Counted from the stretch's first letter, positions 54,940 through 64,000 are shown. The stretch: DNA of 64,000 bases from Limnohabitans sp. (GCF_023910625.1 NZ_JAAVVW010000003.1:868001-932000), one strand, 5' to 3'. Made by a program: numbers and translations. The notes: generated by a model not told the origin, from the sequence alone.

Positions 54940-56092
54940 GCAAGCGCCACACTTTAAAGGCCGCCATGGTAGCCACCACACTGGTCAGCACACTGAGCAC
55001 AAAGACACTCTGCAAGCCCCAGCGTTCGCTGATCAAGCCGCCCAACAAAGCGCCCAAAACGCCCGGGAAACCGTAGGCAATCACGGTGTACAGCGCCTGC
55101 CCGCGCCCGCGCAAACGGCCGGAAAAATGCTGCGATATCAGCGCAATGCAGGCCGTGTGGTGCGTGGCAAAGGTGATGGCGTGCAGGGTTTGCGCCAGCA
55201 GCAAAACCCACAACACATCGGCCCAAGTCGCAGTCATCAGCATCCGCAGCACCATCACGGCCGAGCACAGCACCAGCCAAGCCGTCAAAGGCATGCGCGG
55301 CAACCATCGCGACTGGGTGAAAAACCAAACGATCTCGACCGCCACCGACACGGCCCACAACAGACCGATCATGGTTTTGCTGTAACCCAGCGAATCGAGG
55401 TAAAGCGAGAAAAACACGTACACCCCAATGTGCGACAGCACATGGAAAAACGTGGAAGTGAAAAACCAGAACACCGGTTTTTGGCGCAGCACGGGCCATA
55501 CAGGGGCATGTTCATCGGTGTGGTGGATGGTCTCTTTCAGGTCGGGCATCCACCACACGCTGAGCAACACCGCGCCCAGGGTCAGCACCGTCCAGGCCGG
55601 AAAGTGCTGCATCCCAAAGGCCTCGAACCAGGCCCCCGCCGCAAACACCGTGACCAGAAAACCCATAGAGCCCCACAGCCGCACCCGCCCATAGCGCTTG
55701 GTGTCAAAAGCGCCGCCCCGGCTGACCAGGTGCGCCATGGCCGCCTCGCTCATGGGCATCATGGCACTGGTGTGGGAGAACATGAGCAGCAACACCAGGC
55801 CCAGCCCGACGGGGCCCCAATCCCAAAACAGCAAACAAGCCGTGGCAAACGCCACGCCTGCGCCAATGCGCAGCAACTTGACACGCTCACCCGTGCGGTC
55901 ACTGATGGCGCCCCAGGCATAGGGCGCAAACAAACGGGTGGTGGCCTGCACGGCTGTGAGCACACTGATGGTCAGCAAGCTCAAGCCCATGTCCTGCAGC
56001 CACAGCGGCAAATACGGGTTAAAAAACCCGATGTGTGCAAAGTAACTGGCCGACAACGCGGCAAAAGGCCAAAGCTGACGGCGTGGCGTCAT
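54926..56092 (-). CDS. MFS transporter, HcaT-like
   Basis: 388-residue 12-helix carrier of the MFS_1-like (phenylpropionate/HcaT) subgroup: SASYFAHIGFFNPYLPLWLQ, PYAWGAISDRTGERVKLLRI, YGRVRLWGSMGFLVTVFAAG and ITFATHHTACIALISQHFSG. Coupled with an alpha/beta-hydrolase gene (14-bp overlap), which suggests uptake and hydrolysis of an ester or aromatic acid; substrate unproven. It starts 3 bp downstream of aroC's stop on the same strand. Confidence 0.87.
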   Translation of the reverse strand: MTPRRQLWPFAALSASYFAHIGFFNPYLPLWLQDMGLSLLTISVLTAVQATTRLFAPYAWGAISDRTGERVKLLRIGAGVAFATACLLFWDWGPVGLGLVLLLMFSHTSAMMPMSEAAMAHLVSRGGAFDTKRYGRVRLWGSMGFLVTVFAAGAWFEAFGMQHFPAWTVLTLGAVLLSVWWMPDLKETIHHTDEHAPVWPVLRQKPVFWFFTSTFFHVLSHIGVYVFFSLYLDSLGYSKTMIGLLWAVSVAVEIVWFFTQSRWLPRMPLTAWLVLCSAVMVLRMLMTATWADVLWVLLLAQTLHAITFATHHTACIALISQHFSGRLRGRGQALYTVIAYGFPGVLGALLGGLISERWGLQSVFVLSVLTSVVATMAAFKVWRLHEPV

Positions 56093-56095
56093 GCC

Positions 56096-57193
56096 TTAGG
56101 GCTTGGCCGCAGCGATCGGGGCCTGCGCGTGCTCGACATCACCGCACTGGGCGCGGTGTTGCAGGGCGTGCTCCATCACCACCAGCGACAGCATGGCCTC
56201 GGCAATCGGGGTGGCGCGAATGCCCACGCAGGGGTCGTGTCGGCCTTTGGTGATGACTTCGGTGGGCTGGCCACTGGAGTCGATCGAATCGCGGGCAATC
56301 AAGATCGAGCTGGTCGGTTTGATGGCGATCGACACCTCAATGTCTTGCCCTGTGCTGATGCCGCCCAGCACGCCGCCCGCGTTGTTGCCCACAAAGCCGC
56401 CCGGCGTGAGCGTGTCGCCCGCCATGCTGCCTTTTTGTGTGACGCAGCCAAAACCCGCGCCGATTTCCACGCCCTTGACCGCATTGATGCCCATCATGGC
56501 AAAAGCGATGTCGGCGTCGATCTTGTCAAACAGCGGCTGGCCCAAGCCCACGGGCACGCCACGCGCCACCACGCGCAAGCGCGCCCCACACGAATCGCCC
56601 GACTTGCGCAGCGCGTTCATGTAGTCCTCAAGGGCCGACACATCGGCCACAGGGGCAAAAAACGGGTTGTTCGGGACATGGTCCCAGCTCTCAAAACCAA
56701 CCGGCACATCGCCGATCTGGGTCATGCAGCCCACGAACGTGGTGCCAAACTGTTCTTTGAGCCACTTCTTGGCCACCGCCCCGGCTGCCACCATGGGGGC
56801 CGTCAAGCGGGCCGACGAGCGGCCGCCGCCCCGTGGGTCGCGCAGGCCGTATTTGCGCCAGTAGGTGTAATCGGCGTGACCGGGACGGAAGGTCTGCAGG
56901 ATGTCGCCATAGTCCTTGCTGCGCTGGTCGGTGTTGTGGATCAGCAGGCAAATCGGGGTGCCGGTGGTGAGGCCTTGGTACACGCCCGAGAGGATTTGCA
57001 CCGCATCGGGCTCATTGCGCTGGGTGACGAATTTGCTGGTGCCCGGGCGGCGACGGTCGAGGTCGGGTTGGATGTCGGCCTCGCTCAAAGGCATGCCCGG
57101 CGGACAGCCGTCGATCACGCAGCCAATGGCTGGGCCGTGGGATTCACCAAAGTTGGTGACCGAGAAAAGTTGTCCGAAGGTATTGCCGCTCAT
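56096..57193 (-). CDS. aroC: chorismate synthase
   Basis: Final step of the shikimate pathway, needing reduced FMN; 365 residues. The signatures [60 protein letters not shown] and [16 protein letters not shown] are present, with [20 protein letters not shown] near the end. The N terminus [20 protein letters not shown] fixes the start. Confidence 0.97.
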   Translation of the reverse strand: MSGNTFGQLFSVTNFGESHGPAIGCVIDGCPPGMPLSEADIQPDLDRRRPGTSKFVTQRNEPDAVQILSGVYQGLTTGTPICLLIHNTDQRSKDYGDILQTFRPGHADYTYWRKYGLRDPRGGGRSSARLTAPMVAAGAVAKKWLKEQFGTTFVGCMTQIGDVPVGFESWDHVPNNPFFAPVADVSALEDYMNALRKSGDSCGARLRVVARGVPVGLGQPLFDKIDADIAFAMMGINAVKGVEIGAGFGCVTQKGSMAGDTLTPGGFVGNNAGGVLGGISTGQDIEVSIAIKPTSSILIARDSIDSSGQPTEVITKGRHDPCVGIRATPIAEAMLSLVVMEHALQHRAQCGDVEHAQAPIAAAKP

Positions 57194-57237
57194 GCACCGG
57201 ATTATCCCAGAGCGGACTCACACCGCTCGGACAAGCT

Positions 57238-57705
57238 TCACTGCTTGGCGTTTCCCCCGTCTGAAGAGGAAGCGTCAGGCCAATCACGGATGTAAGCTTT
57301 GAGCATGGTGTTTTCAAAATTCTGGCTGTCCACCACGGCTTTGGCCACGTCGTAAAAGCTGATCACGCCCATCAGCATGGTGCCGTCCATGACCGGCATG
57401 TAACGGGCATGGTGCTCCAGCATCATGCGGCGCACCTCATCTATGTCGGTGGCGCCAGAACAAACCAAGGGCTGGGCTTCCATGGCCTCGCGCACCAAGG
57501 TGTTGCCGACTTGACCACCATTTTTAACAATTTGCTGAATCACCTCACGGAATGTCAGCATCCCCGCCAGCGCACCCTTGGCCATGACCACCAAGGACCC
57601 TAAGTCTTTTTCAGCCATGTCGTTCATGGCACGCGACAGGGGTTCGTCAGACTGAACGGTGAACAGTGTGCCGCCTTTGACGCGGAGGATGTCGCTGACT
57701 TTCAT
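57238..57705 (-). CDS. CBS-domain protein
   Basis: 155-residue protein made of two CBS domains: KVSDILRVKGGTLFTVQSDE with MAEKDLGSLVVMAKGALAGM, and VREAMEAQPLVCSGATDIDE with HHARYMPVMDGTMLMGVISF. Tandem CBS units bind adenine nucleotides and act as energy sensors. The ATG at 57705 has AAGGAG eight bases before it. No effector domain is fused. It is divergent from metY. Confidence 0.9.
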   Translation of the reverse strand: MKVSDILRVKGGTLFTVQSDEPLSRAMNDMAEKDLGSLVVMAKGALAGMLTFREVIQQIVKNGGQVGNTLVREAMEAQPLVCSGATDIDEVRRMMLEHHARYMPVMDGTMLMGVISFYDVAKAVVDSQNFENTMLKAYIRDWPDASSSDGGNAKQ

Positions 57706-57820
57706 GGTGAGTCTCCTTGGGGTCGAATGCAGTTCTAATTGGGCATCAATATAGCCCACAATCAAGGCCGCAAGAAAGGCCTTGCGCTTGGCTGATGCTT
57801 TCTTTTTTCGGAGACACCCC

Positions 57821-59119
57821 ATGGCTGGCTACAGCGATCCCGGTTTTGACACTTTGGCTTTGCATGCGGGGGCGGCCCCTGACCCGACCACCGGCGCTCG
57901 GGCCGTGCCCATCCATTTGACCACTTCTTTTGTGTTCGAGTCGAGTGACCAAGCAGCCGCCCTGTTCAACCTGGAGCGCCCTGGCCATGTTTACAGCCGC
58001 ATCAGCAACCCCACCAACGCGGTGCTCGAACAGCGCATCTCGGCTTTGGAGGGCGGCATCGGCGCCATCACCACCGCCAGCGGGCAAGCGGCTTTGCACC
58101 TGGCCATCGCCACCCTCATGGGCTCAGGCTCGCACATCGTGGCCTCTTCGGCTTTGTATGGCGGCTCACACAATCTGCTGCACTACACCCTGAGCCGGTT
58201 TGGTATCCGCACCACTTTTGTGAAACCCGGCGACCTGGACGCCTGGCGCGCCGCCGTGCAGCCCGATACCAAACTCTTTTTTGGCGAGACGGTGGGCAAC
58301 CCTGGCATGGACGTGCTCGACATCGAAGCCGTCAGCGCCATCGCGCACGAGGCGGGCGTGCCCTTGCTGGTCGACTCGACGCTCACCTCGCCCTGGCTCA
58401 TCAAACCTTTCGACCACGGGGCTGATCTGGTGTACCACTCGGCCACCAAATTTTTGTCGGGCCATGGCACGGTGGTGGGCGGCGTGGTGGTCGATGGCGG
58501 CAGCTTTGACTGGGACAAGTCGGGCAAGTTCGCCGAACTGAGCCAAGCCTACGAAGGCTTTCACAACATGGTTTTCAGCGAAGAAAGCACCGTGGGCGCG
58601 TTCTTGCTGCGCGCCCGGCGCGAGGGCCTGCGCGACTTTGGCGCTTGCATGAGCCCGCACACCGCCTGGTTGATTTTGCAAGGCATCGAGACCCTGCCCC
58701 TGCGCATGGCGCGCCACATGGAAAACACAGCCAAGGTGGTCGAATTTTTGGCCGAGCACCCGCTGGTCAGCCGTGTGGGCCACCCCATGCTGGAGAGCCA
58801 CCCCTCTCACTCGTTGGCACAAAAGCTTTTGCCACGCGGCGCGGGCTCGGTGTTCAGCTTTGACATCCGGGGCTCTCGCGCCCAAGGCCAAAAGTTCATC
58901 GAAACCCTGAAAGTGTTCAGCCACCTGGCCAACGTGGGCGACTGCCGCAGCCTGGTGATCCACCCCGCCAGCACCACGCATTTCCGCATGAGCGACGAGG
59001 CGTTGGCCGCCAGCGGCATTGGCCCGGGCACGATCAGGCTGTCGATTGGCCTGGAAGACCCGGCCGATTTGATGGATGACCTGAAAAAAGCCCTGAAAGC
59101 CGCGGAAAAAGCAGTATGA
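57821..59119 (+). CDS. metY: O-acetyl/O-succinylhomoserine sulfhydrylase
   Basis: PLP enzyme of the Cys/Met metabolism family; 432 residues. It makes homocysteine from an O-acylhomoserine and sulfide. PLP Lys210 is in LVYHSATKFLSGHGTVVGGV; other blocks are HVYSRISNPTNAVLEQRISA, ALYGGSHNLLHYTLSRFGIR and GDCRSLVIHPASTTHFRMSD. The length and ALHAGAAPDPTTGARAVPIH favour the MetY (O-acetyl) type over MetZ. The hydrolase gene overlaps its stop by ATGA. Confidence 0.93.
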   Translation: MAGYSDPGFDTLALHAGAAPDPTTGARAVPIHLTTSFVFESSDQAAALFNLERPGHVYSRISNPTNAVLEQRISALEGGIGAITTASGQAALHLAIATLMGSGSHIVASSALYGGSHNLLHYTLSRFGIRTTFVKPGDLDAWRAAVQPDTKLFFGETVGNPGMDVLDIEAVSAIAHEAGVPLLVDSTLTSPWLIKPFDHGADLVYHSATKFLSGHGTVVGGVVVDGGSFDWDKSGKFAELSQAYEGFHNMVFSEESTVGAFLLRARREGLRDFGACMSPHTAWLILQGIETLPLRMARHMENTAKVVEFLAEHPLVSRVGHPMLESHPSHSLAQKLLPRGAGSVFSFDIRGSRAQGQKFIETLKVFSHLANVGDCRSLVIHPASTTHFRMSDEALAASGIGPGTIRLSIGLEDPADLMDDLKKALKAAEKAV

Positions 59120-59934
59120 ACATCACCGTCCAAGGCCACCCGCTGTACGCCTACACCGGCGGCAAGCCCTTCAACCCCGCGCAGCCCACCGCCGTGTTCA
59201 TCCACGGCGTGCTCAATGACCACAGCGTCTGGATCTTGCAGACCCGCTACCTGGCGCACCACGGCTGGAATGTGCTGGCCATCGACTTGCCGGGCCACTG
59301 CAAAAGCGAAGGCACACCGCCGCAAAGCGTGGAAGAAGCCGCCGACACCGTCATCGCCTTGCTCGATGCGATGAAGATCGACAAAGCCGCCTTGATCGGC
59401 CACAGCTTTGGCTCGCTGATCGCGCTGGAAGCCACTGCCCGTGACGCGGCATCGCACCCGGGGCGCATCAGCCACTTGGTGATGGTGGGCACCGCCTACC
59501 CCATGGCGGTGTCGCCCGCTTTGCTCGACCTGTCGGTCAGCGCCCCCTTCAAGGCCATCGACATGGTCAACAGCTTCTCACACTCCACGCTGGCACCACC
59601 GCCTTCTGCTTTGGGGCCTGGCACCTGGCTGTATGGCGGCAGCAAGGCGCTGATGCGCCGCGTGCTGGCCAGCAACACGCAGGTCAATGTCTTCCACACC
59701 GGCTTCAAGGCCTGCAACGACTACCGTGGTGCCGAGGCTGCCATGCCCCAGGTCGCCTGCCCCACCCTGTTTGTGTTGGGCAGCGCGGACCAGATGACGC
59801 CACCCAAGGCCGCGCAAAGTCTGATTGGCCTGTGCGCCAAGCCCAAAGTGGTCAAGCTGCCCGCAGGTCATTCGCTCATGACCGAAGCGCCCGAAGGCGT
59901 GTTGCAGGCGCTCAAGGATTTTTTGAAACCGTGA
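59116..59934 (+). CDS. alpha/beta-hydrolase
   Basis: 272-residue hydrolase: PTAVFIHGVLNDHSVWILQT (oxyanion), VLAIDLPGHCKSEGTPPQSV, LIGHSFGSLIALEATARDAA (GHSFG nucleophile), FVLGSADQMTPPKAAQSLIG (acid) and KLPAGHSLMTEAPEGVLQAL (His). It overlaps the metY stop (ATGA), so it is translationally coupled. A role in releasing or salvaging an acylhomoserine-related ester is conceivable, not shown. Confidence 0.88.
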   Translation: MNITVQGHPLYAYTGGKPFNPAQPTAVFIHGVLNDHSVWILQTRYLAHHGWNVLAIDLPGHCKSEGTPPQSVEEAADTVIALLDAMKIDKAALIGHSFGSLIALEATARDAASHPGRISHLVMVGTAYPMAVSPALLDLSVSAPFKAIDMVNSFSHSTLAPPPSALGPGTWLYGGSKALMRRVLASNTQVNVFHTGFKACNDYRGAEAAMPQVACPTLFVLGSADQMTPPKAAQSLIGLCAKPKVVKLPAGHSLMTEAPEGVLQALKDFLKP

Positions 59935-59948
59935 GCTGCACGGCCATT

Positions 59949-59970
59949 CGCACACAGGGGTGCGTTTTTT
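59949..59970 (+). terminator. possible weak terminator between hydrolase and P450 genes
   Basis: Five-base-pair stem CGCAC/GTGCG followed by six T, 15 bp after the hydrolase stop. The P450 ATG comes 6 bp later and lacks a clear ribosome site, so P450 expression may be low or from its own promoter. Confidence 0.5.
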
Positions 59971-59975
59971 AAAAC

Positions 59976-61340
59976 ATGAACACACTGACTGCCCACATCA
60001 CCCCGCCCTTGTCGGCCGAGAGGGCCCAGCAAATCGCCCAATCGCTGGACCTGCGGGCTTTGCCGTGCGACTTTCTGGACAACCCCTACCCGGTCTACGC
60101 CGCGCTGCGCGAGACCGAGCCCTTCAAGCGCATGCCCGATGGCTCGTATTTCCTGACGCGCCATGCTGATCTGGTGGCGGTGTACCGCGACGCCAAGGTC
60201 TTCAGCTCCGACAAACAAGTCGAGTTCGGCCCCAAATACAACCACGCTCCGTTCAACCAACCGCCGTTTGCCACCCCCGGTGGTCTGGCCCCGCTGTTCG
60301 AGCACCACACGAACAGCCTGGTCTTCAACGACCCGCCGCTGCACACCCGGGTGCGCCGTCTCATCATGGGCGGGCTGACCCGCCGCGCCATTGAAGCCAT
60401 GGAGCCGGGCCTGGTGCTGTTGGTGGACAGCCTGCTGGACAAAATCGAGGCAAAACATGGCGGTGACCTGATCGAGGACTTCGCCTCGGCCATTCCGGTC
60501 GAGATCATCGGCAACCTGCTGGGTGTGCCGCACGCCGAGCGTGAACCCCTGCGCGGTTGGTCGCTGGCCATTTTGGGCGCGCTGGAACCCGCCCTGAGCC
60601 CTGAGCAAGAATCGCTGGGCAACCGCAGCGTGACCGAGTTTCTGGCCTATCTGCGCGAGTTGGTGGCGCATCGCCGCCAACACCCGGGCGATCCGGAGCA
60701 CGACGTGCTGACAAGGCTGATCCAGGGCGAGGAAAATGGCGATGCCCTGAGCGAAGTCGAACTGCTGCAAAACTGCGTGTTTTTGCTCAACGCCGGACAT
60801 GAAACCACCACCAACCTGATCGGCAACGCGCTCATCAGCCTGCAGGAATGGCCCGAGCAGCGTGAACAACTGAAGGCCGACCTCAAGCAAGCGGCCACCG
60901 ACGAAGAACGTGATCAGATCATGGGGCTCGCCGTGGACGAGTTCTTGCGGTTTGAATCGTCCAACCAACTGAGCAACCGCCGCGCCTTGCAGGCCACACA
61001 GGTCAATGGCGTCGATCTGCCTGCGGGCGCCTTGGTCACGCTGTGCATCGGCGCGGCCAACCGCGACCCGTCGGTGTACGACAACCCCGAACAACTGGAC
61101 CTGCGCCGAACCGGCAACAAACATCTGGCCTTTGGCTTTGGCGTGCACCAATGCGCAGGCCTGAGCCTGGCGCGTTTGGAGGGGCGCATCGCCATTGGGC
61201 GGTTTTTGCAACGCTTTCCGAACTACCAACTCACCCAGACCCCGGTGCGCGGCGGTCGCGCCCGGTTCCGGGGGTTTCTGAACGCCCCCTTTCGCACCCG
61301 ATCACCACTACAGCACCACCTACAGGAGACACTGCCATGA
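59976..61340 (+). CDS. cytochrome P450
   Basis: 454-residue soluble bacterial P450 (CYP1xx type). The I-helix oxygen motif is LNAGHETTTNLIGNAL (about 270-285), the ExxR motif is in FLRFESSNQLSNRRALQ, and the heme ligand Cys393 is in FGFGVHQCAGLSLARLEGRI. The N terminus lacks a membrane anchor. No ferredoxin or reductase gene is beside it, so electron partners are encoded elsewhere. The substrate is unknown. The stop overlaps a short coupled reading frame at 61337. Confidence 0.93.
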   Translation: MNTLTAHITPPLSAERAQQIAQSLDLRALPCDFLDNPYPVYAALRETEPFKRMPDGSYFLTRHADLVAVYRDAKVFSSDKQVEFGPKYNHAPFNQPPFATPGGLAPLFEHHTNSLVFNDPPLHTRVRRLIMGGLTRRAIEAMEPGLVLLVDSLLDKIEAKHGGDLIEDFASAIPVEIIGNLLGVPHAEREPLRGWSLAILGALEPALSPEQESLGNRSVTEFLAYLRELVAHRRQHPGDPEHDVLTRLIQGEENGDALSEVELLQNCVFLLNAGHETTTNLIGNALISLQEWPEQREQLKADLKQAATDEERDQIMGLAVDEFLRFESSNQLSNRRALQATQVNGVDLPAGALVTLCIGAANRDPSVYDNPEQLDLRRTGNKHLAFGFGVHQCAGLSLARLEGRIAIGRFLQRFPNYQLTQTPVRGGRARFRGFLNAPFRTRSPLQHHLQETLP

Positions 61341-61442
61341 CCGAAGCCGTTTGTCACGCCAGCTTCAAACGGCCGCTCTACAGCTTCATGGGCGACTGGG
61401 TGATGTACCGCGACATGTGGCGCGGCCGTGTGAGTTTTAAAG
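61337..61442 (+). pseudogene. truncated gene fragment coupled to the P450 gene
   Basis: An ATG at 61337 overlaps the P450 stop (ATGA) and opens MTEAVCHASFKRPLYSFMGD WVMYRDMWRGRV with good codon use. From about 61435 the frame runs into the antisense of the convergent yihY gene, with no stop until 62665. This looks like the 5' part of a gene lost by deletion. The family is not recognised. Confidence 0.4.
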
Positions 61443-61444
61443 GT

Positions 61445-62692
61445 TCAAGCCTTCTCTGGCAACAAAGCCGCCAAACGAATCTGGTCCATCCCGGTTTGCA
61501 GCCACAGCGGGTCGGTGGCGGACCCCCGATGCACCAGCAAACGATCGGCCAGCGGGGCCACACTGGCCATCTCAGGGTCAACCAGCAACACCAATCGGGC
61601 TTGACCCTGCTCGTTTTGTTCGCTCAAGCGGCCCACCCAGTCCAAGCCTTGCAGCACCGTCAGCACTTGGCGCAACTCCTCGTTTTCAACCCGCAAAATC
61701 GCCGCCACCTCATCGACGCTGCGCCCACGGCGCTCCGAGAGTCTGGCGGCATTCAATTCGGCCAGCACCTCCAAGGCGAGCCTGAACGACCACCCAGCAC
61801 CTTCAGGCTTGCGCCAATGCTGACGCCCCAACTCGGGCAGGCTCGACGCCACCACCGCGCCCAGCAAGACCAGCAACCAGGTCACATAAATCCACACCAA
61901 CAAAATCGGCAAGGCCGCAAAGGCGCCATAAATGGCCGAATAGGTGGGCACCTGCAGCAAATACACCGCCATCAGCTTTTTGGCCAGCTCCAGTGCCACG
62001 GCCACCAAAAAACCGGCCGTGATGGCGTGCCGCCAGCGCACCTGGGTGTAGGGCACATAAAAATACAGACCACTGACACAAGCCGTCAGCAGCACAAATT
62101 CAAAACTGTCGAGCAACCAACGCCACGAACCGGGCAAGACATTCACCACATCTCGCGAAGCCGTCACCACATACGAGCTGATGGCCAGGCTGCCCCCCAA
62201 AAGCAATGGCCCCAGAGTGATGGCTGTCCAGTACAGCAACACCCGCTGGGGCAGGTTTCGCTGGCGCTGGACGCGCCAGATCTGCCCCAGAGTGCGCTCG
62301 ATGGTGACCATCAAAAACACCGCCGACAACAGCACCGCCACCAGGCCCGCCGAACCCAGGCGGCTGGCCTTGCGGGAAAACTGGGTCAGGTAGCTCAGCA
62401 CCTGGCGCGCAATGCTCTCGGGCACCAGGCTCTCAATCAGCCAGCGCTGGATCGTGTCCTGGAACTTGCCAAACACCGGAAAAGCCGAGAACACCGCCAA
62501 ACCCACGGCAAACAAAGGCACCAGCGCCAACACGGTGGTAAAGGTCAGCGATCCTGCGCTGACACCCAGCCGGGCATCGCGAAAGCGCGCAGCCAGCACG
62601 CCAGTCATTTGACGCCATGGGAAAACAGAGACCTCTTGCCACCAAAGGGTCATCGGGTTGCGTAAGGAGGACTTGAACAAGGCATTGGGCAT
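61445..62692 (-). CDS. YihY/BrkB-family inner-membrane protein
   Basis: 415-residue membrane protein of the YihY/virulence factor BrkB family. The helix region includes AGSLTFTTVLALVPLFAVGL, SAGLVAVLLSAVFLMVTIER, TYSAIYGAFAALPILLVWIY and VTWLLVLLGAVVASSLPEL. A soluble C-terminal tail of about 110 residues has a winged-helix-like part (RRGRSVDEVAAILRVENEEL). The ATG at 62692 (MPNALFKSSL) is used; a longer open frame exists but lacks family residues. Divergent from the DUF2069 gene. Confidence 0.87.
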   Translation of the reverse strand: MPNALFKSSLRNPMTLWWQEVSVFPWRQMTGVLAARFRDARLGVSAGSLTFTTVLALVPLFAVGLAVFSAFPVFGKFQDTIQRWLIESLVPESIARQVLSYLTQFSRKASRLGSAGLVAVLLSAVFLMVTIERTLGQIWRVQRQRNLPQRVLLYWTAITLGPLLLGGSLAISSYVVTASRDVVNVLPGSWRWLLDSFEFVLLTACVSGLYFYVPYTQVRWRHAITAGFLVAVALELAKKLMAVYLLQVPTYSAIYGAFAALPILLVWIYVTWLLVLLGAVVASSLPELGRQHWRKPEGAGWSFRLALEVLAELNAARLSERRGRSVDEVAAILRVENEELRQVLTVLQGLDWVGRLSEQNEQGQARLVLLVDPEMASVAPLADRLLVHRGSATDPLWLQTGMDQIRLAALLPEKA

Positions 62693-62713
62693 GCCCGGTA
62701 TGATGCCATCGCC

Positions 62714-63166
62714 ATGAACCTCAACGACCCCAGCCCTTCTTTGCCTTCCAACCCTTCCCCCGAAAAAGCCCGCCCCGAAGGCCTGGACTGGACCCGCTGG
62801 CTGGCGGTCGGCAGCCTGGTCGGGCTGATCGCCCTGGGCCTGGCCTGGGAGCTGTGGCTGGCTCCGCTGCGTGAAGGCGGCTCGTGGTGGGCCATCAAGG
62901 TGTTGCCGCTGTGCATTCCAATTGCGGGCTTGTTGAAAAAACGCATGTACACCTACCGCTGGGTCAGCTTGTTGGTCTGGCTCTATTTCACGGAAGGCGT
63001 GGTACGCGCTTGGAGCGATGCCTGGCCCTCGTCGGGTCTGGCCATGCTGCAAACCCTGTTGTGCACCAGTTTGTTTGTGGCCTGCGCGATGCATGTGCGC
63101 ATCCGTTTCAAGGCAGCCAAAGCGACGGGCAACTTTGTGCCGGTGCCCAGAGACGGATTGCCATGA
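62714..63166 (+). CDS. DUF2069 membrane protein
   Basis: 150-residue integral membrane protein with four helices (WLAVGSLVGLIALGLAWELW, GSWWAIKVLPLCIPIAGLLK, YTYRWVSLLVWLYFTEGVVR, AMLQTLLCTSLFVACAMHVR). The spacing and the YTYRWVSLLVWLYFTEGVVRA core match DUF2069. A Pro/Ser-rich N-terminal tail of about 20 residues precedes. Its stop overlaps the start of the next gene by ATGA. Confidence 0.87.
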   Translation: MNLNDPSPSLPSNPSPEKARPEGLDWTRWLAVGSLVGLIALGLAWELWLAPLREGGSWWAIKVLPLCIPIAGLLKKRMYTYRWVSLLVWLYFTEGVVRAWSDAWPSSGLAMLQTLLCTSLFVACAMHVRIRFKAAKATGNFVPVPRDGLP

Positions 63167-64000
63167 CCCAGACACTGCTGAATCAATTTCGTCAAATTTG
63201 TGGCGATGTACACGTCTTGACCCATGACGACCCCACAACAGACTTGAGCCCCTGGGAACAAGACTGGCGCAAACGCGTCAAGGGCCGAGCCCTTGCCGTG
63301 GTGCGCCCTGGCAACACGGCCGAAGTGGCCGCCGTGGTCAAGGCCTGCGCACCAGCGGGCACGCCCATCGTGCCTCAAGGCGGCAACACCGGGCTGGTGG
63401 TGGGCAGCGTACCCGACGGCTCTGGCACACAAATCGTCCTGAGCATGACCCGCATGAACGCGGTGCGCACCATCGACCCGGCCAACCTGACGATCACAGT
63501 CGAGGCCGGTTGTGTGCTGCAAAACCTTCATGTCGTTGCTGAGAATGCCGGATTTTTGTTCCCCCTGAGTTTGGGGGCGGAGGGCAGCTGCACCATCGGC
63601 GGCAACCTGGGCACCAACGCGGGCGGCACACAAGTGATTCGCTACGGCAACACCCGCGAACTCTGCTTGGGCCTGGAGGTCGTCACCGCGCAAGGCGATA
63701 TCTGGCATGGCCTGACCGGCCTGCGCAAGGACAACACCGGCTACGACCTGCGCAACCTGATGATCGGCAGCGAAGGCACGCTGGGCATCATCACTGCCGC
63801 CACCCTGAAGCTCTACCCCCTGCCCGCCGCGCAGCTGACCGCCTGGGCTGCTGTGCCTAGCATGGAAGCGGCGGTGCAACTGCTGGGTCTGGCGCACCAG
63901 CGCCTGGGGCCGGGCCTGACGGGCTTTGAGGTCATGGGCCAATTTGCCCTCAGCCTGGTCGACAAGCACTATACCCATCTGCGCGTGCCGCTGTGGCAAA
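63163..64000 (+). CDS. FAD-binding oxidase (GlcD/D-2-hydroxyacid dehydrogenase type), 3' end cut
   Basis: First 279 codons of a VAO-fold flavoprotein; runs off the window. The PP-loop is VPQGGNTGLVVGSVPDGSGT, then LGAEGSCTIGGNLGTNAGGT (FAD pyrophosphate) and GLRKDNTGYDLRNLMIGSEG TLGII as the C-terminal part of the FAD domain. It resembles D-lactate/glycolate/2-hydroxyglutarate dehydrogenases. The ATG overlaps the DUF2069 stop. Confidence 0.9.
   Translation, partial: MTQTLLNQFRQICGDVHVLTHDDPTTDLSPWEQDWRKRVKGRALAVVRPGNTAEVAAVVKACAPAGTPIVPQGGNTGLVVGSVPDGSGTQIVLSMTRMNAVRTIDPANLTITVEAGCVLQNLHVVAENAGFLFPLSLGAEGSCTIGGNLGTNAGGTQVIRYGNTRELCLGLEVVTAQGDIWHGLTGLRKDNTGYDLRNLMIGSEGTLGIITAATLKLYPLPAAQLTAWAAVPSMEAAVQLLGLAHQRLGPGLTGFEVMGQFALSLVDKHYTHLRVPLWQ

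Noticed and set aside
54842..57295. Long plus-strand open frame opposite the MFS and aroC genes
   Set aside because: Low-complexity His/Gln/Arg-rich translation opposite well-supported genes; no start signal.

Overview
The window is a gene-dense, GC-rich (about 60 % by eye) chromosomal segment of a betaproteobacterium, most likely a Burkholderiales member of the Comamonadaceae (Limnohabitans/Rhodoferax-like). This rests on remembered protein similarity (phasin, fused LivHM permease, ParE, glycine riboswitches on gcv and dadA); no database search was run. Nearly all genes are core metabolism or transport. No phage, IS transposase, CRISPR array or rRNA operon was seen.

Layout. 1-11.5 kb, all minus strand: partial parE, an MFS pump, a hydroxyacid dehydrogenase/rmuC pair, pncB, then a tightly overlapping six-gene operon (HDAC-like deacetylase, thioesterase, nitroreductase, fused LivH-LivM permease, LivG, LivF) without a substrate-binding protein. 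11.6-18.8 kb: a phasin, a patatin lipoprotein, a Fur-boxed periplasmic iron-binding protein, a three-gene cluster of poorly characterised proteins behind a second Fur-like box, and ahpC/ahpF. A 54-bp copy of the 3' end of the iron-binding-protein gene lies beyond the three-gene cluster, so the cluster sits between direct repeats. 19-36.5 kb: cfa, an acyl-CoA-type SDR with a palindromic operator, acs, a YqhA-like membrane protein, class I fumarase, murI, an MFS carrier, tRNA-Leu(UAA), small enzymes, a TetR regulator with a divergent ferritin-like hydrolase, thioesterase and SDR, and ETF-ubiquinone oxidoreductase. 36.6-46.4 kb: a dctPQM TRAP transporter, then a glycine block: tandem glycine riboswitch, gcvT, gcvH, gcvP, a second glycine riboswitch, dadA-like oxidase and a GNAT enzyme. 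46.4-64 kb: a J-domain protein, BrnT/BrnA toxin-antitoxin, a B12-binding-type radical SAM protein, a five-gene redox/SUMF1 operon, aroQ, an MFS/hydrolase pair, aroC, a CBS protein, metY, a hydrolase, a cytochrome P450, a YihY membrane protein, a DUF2069 protein and a partial GlcD-type oxidase.

How genes work together. Glycine sensing controls both the cleavage system and a flavin amino-acid dehydrogenase. Fatty-acid/acyl-CoA enzymes (SDRs, thioesterases, ETF-QO, acs) recur through the middle. Iron and peroxide genes sit side by side at 13-19 kb.

The two observations most worth checking are (1) the Fur-boxed three-gene cluster between 54-bp direct repeats at 14.4-16.3 kb, and (2) the last third of gcvP, whose reading frame is broken by about 16 single-base insertions and no deletions within roughly 710 bp. 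That pattern looks more like a local sequence error than natural decay.
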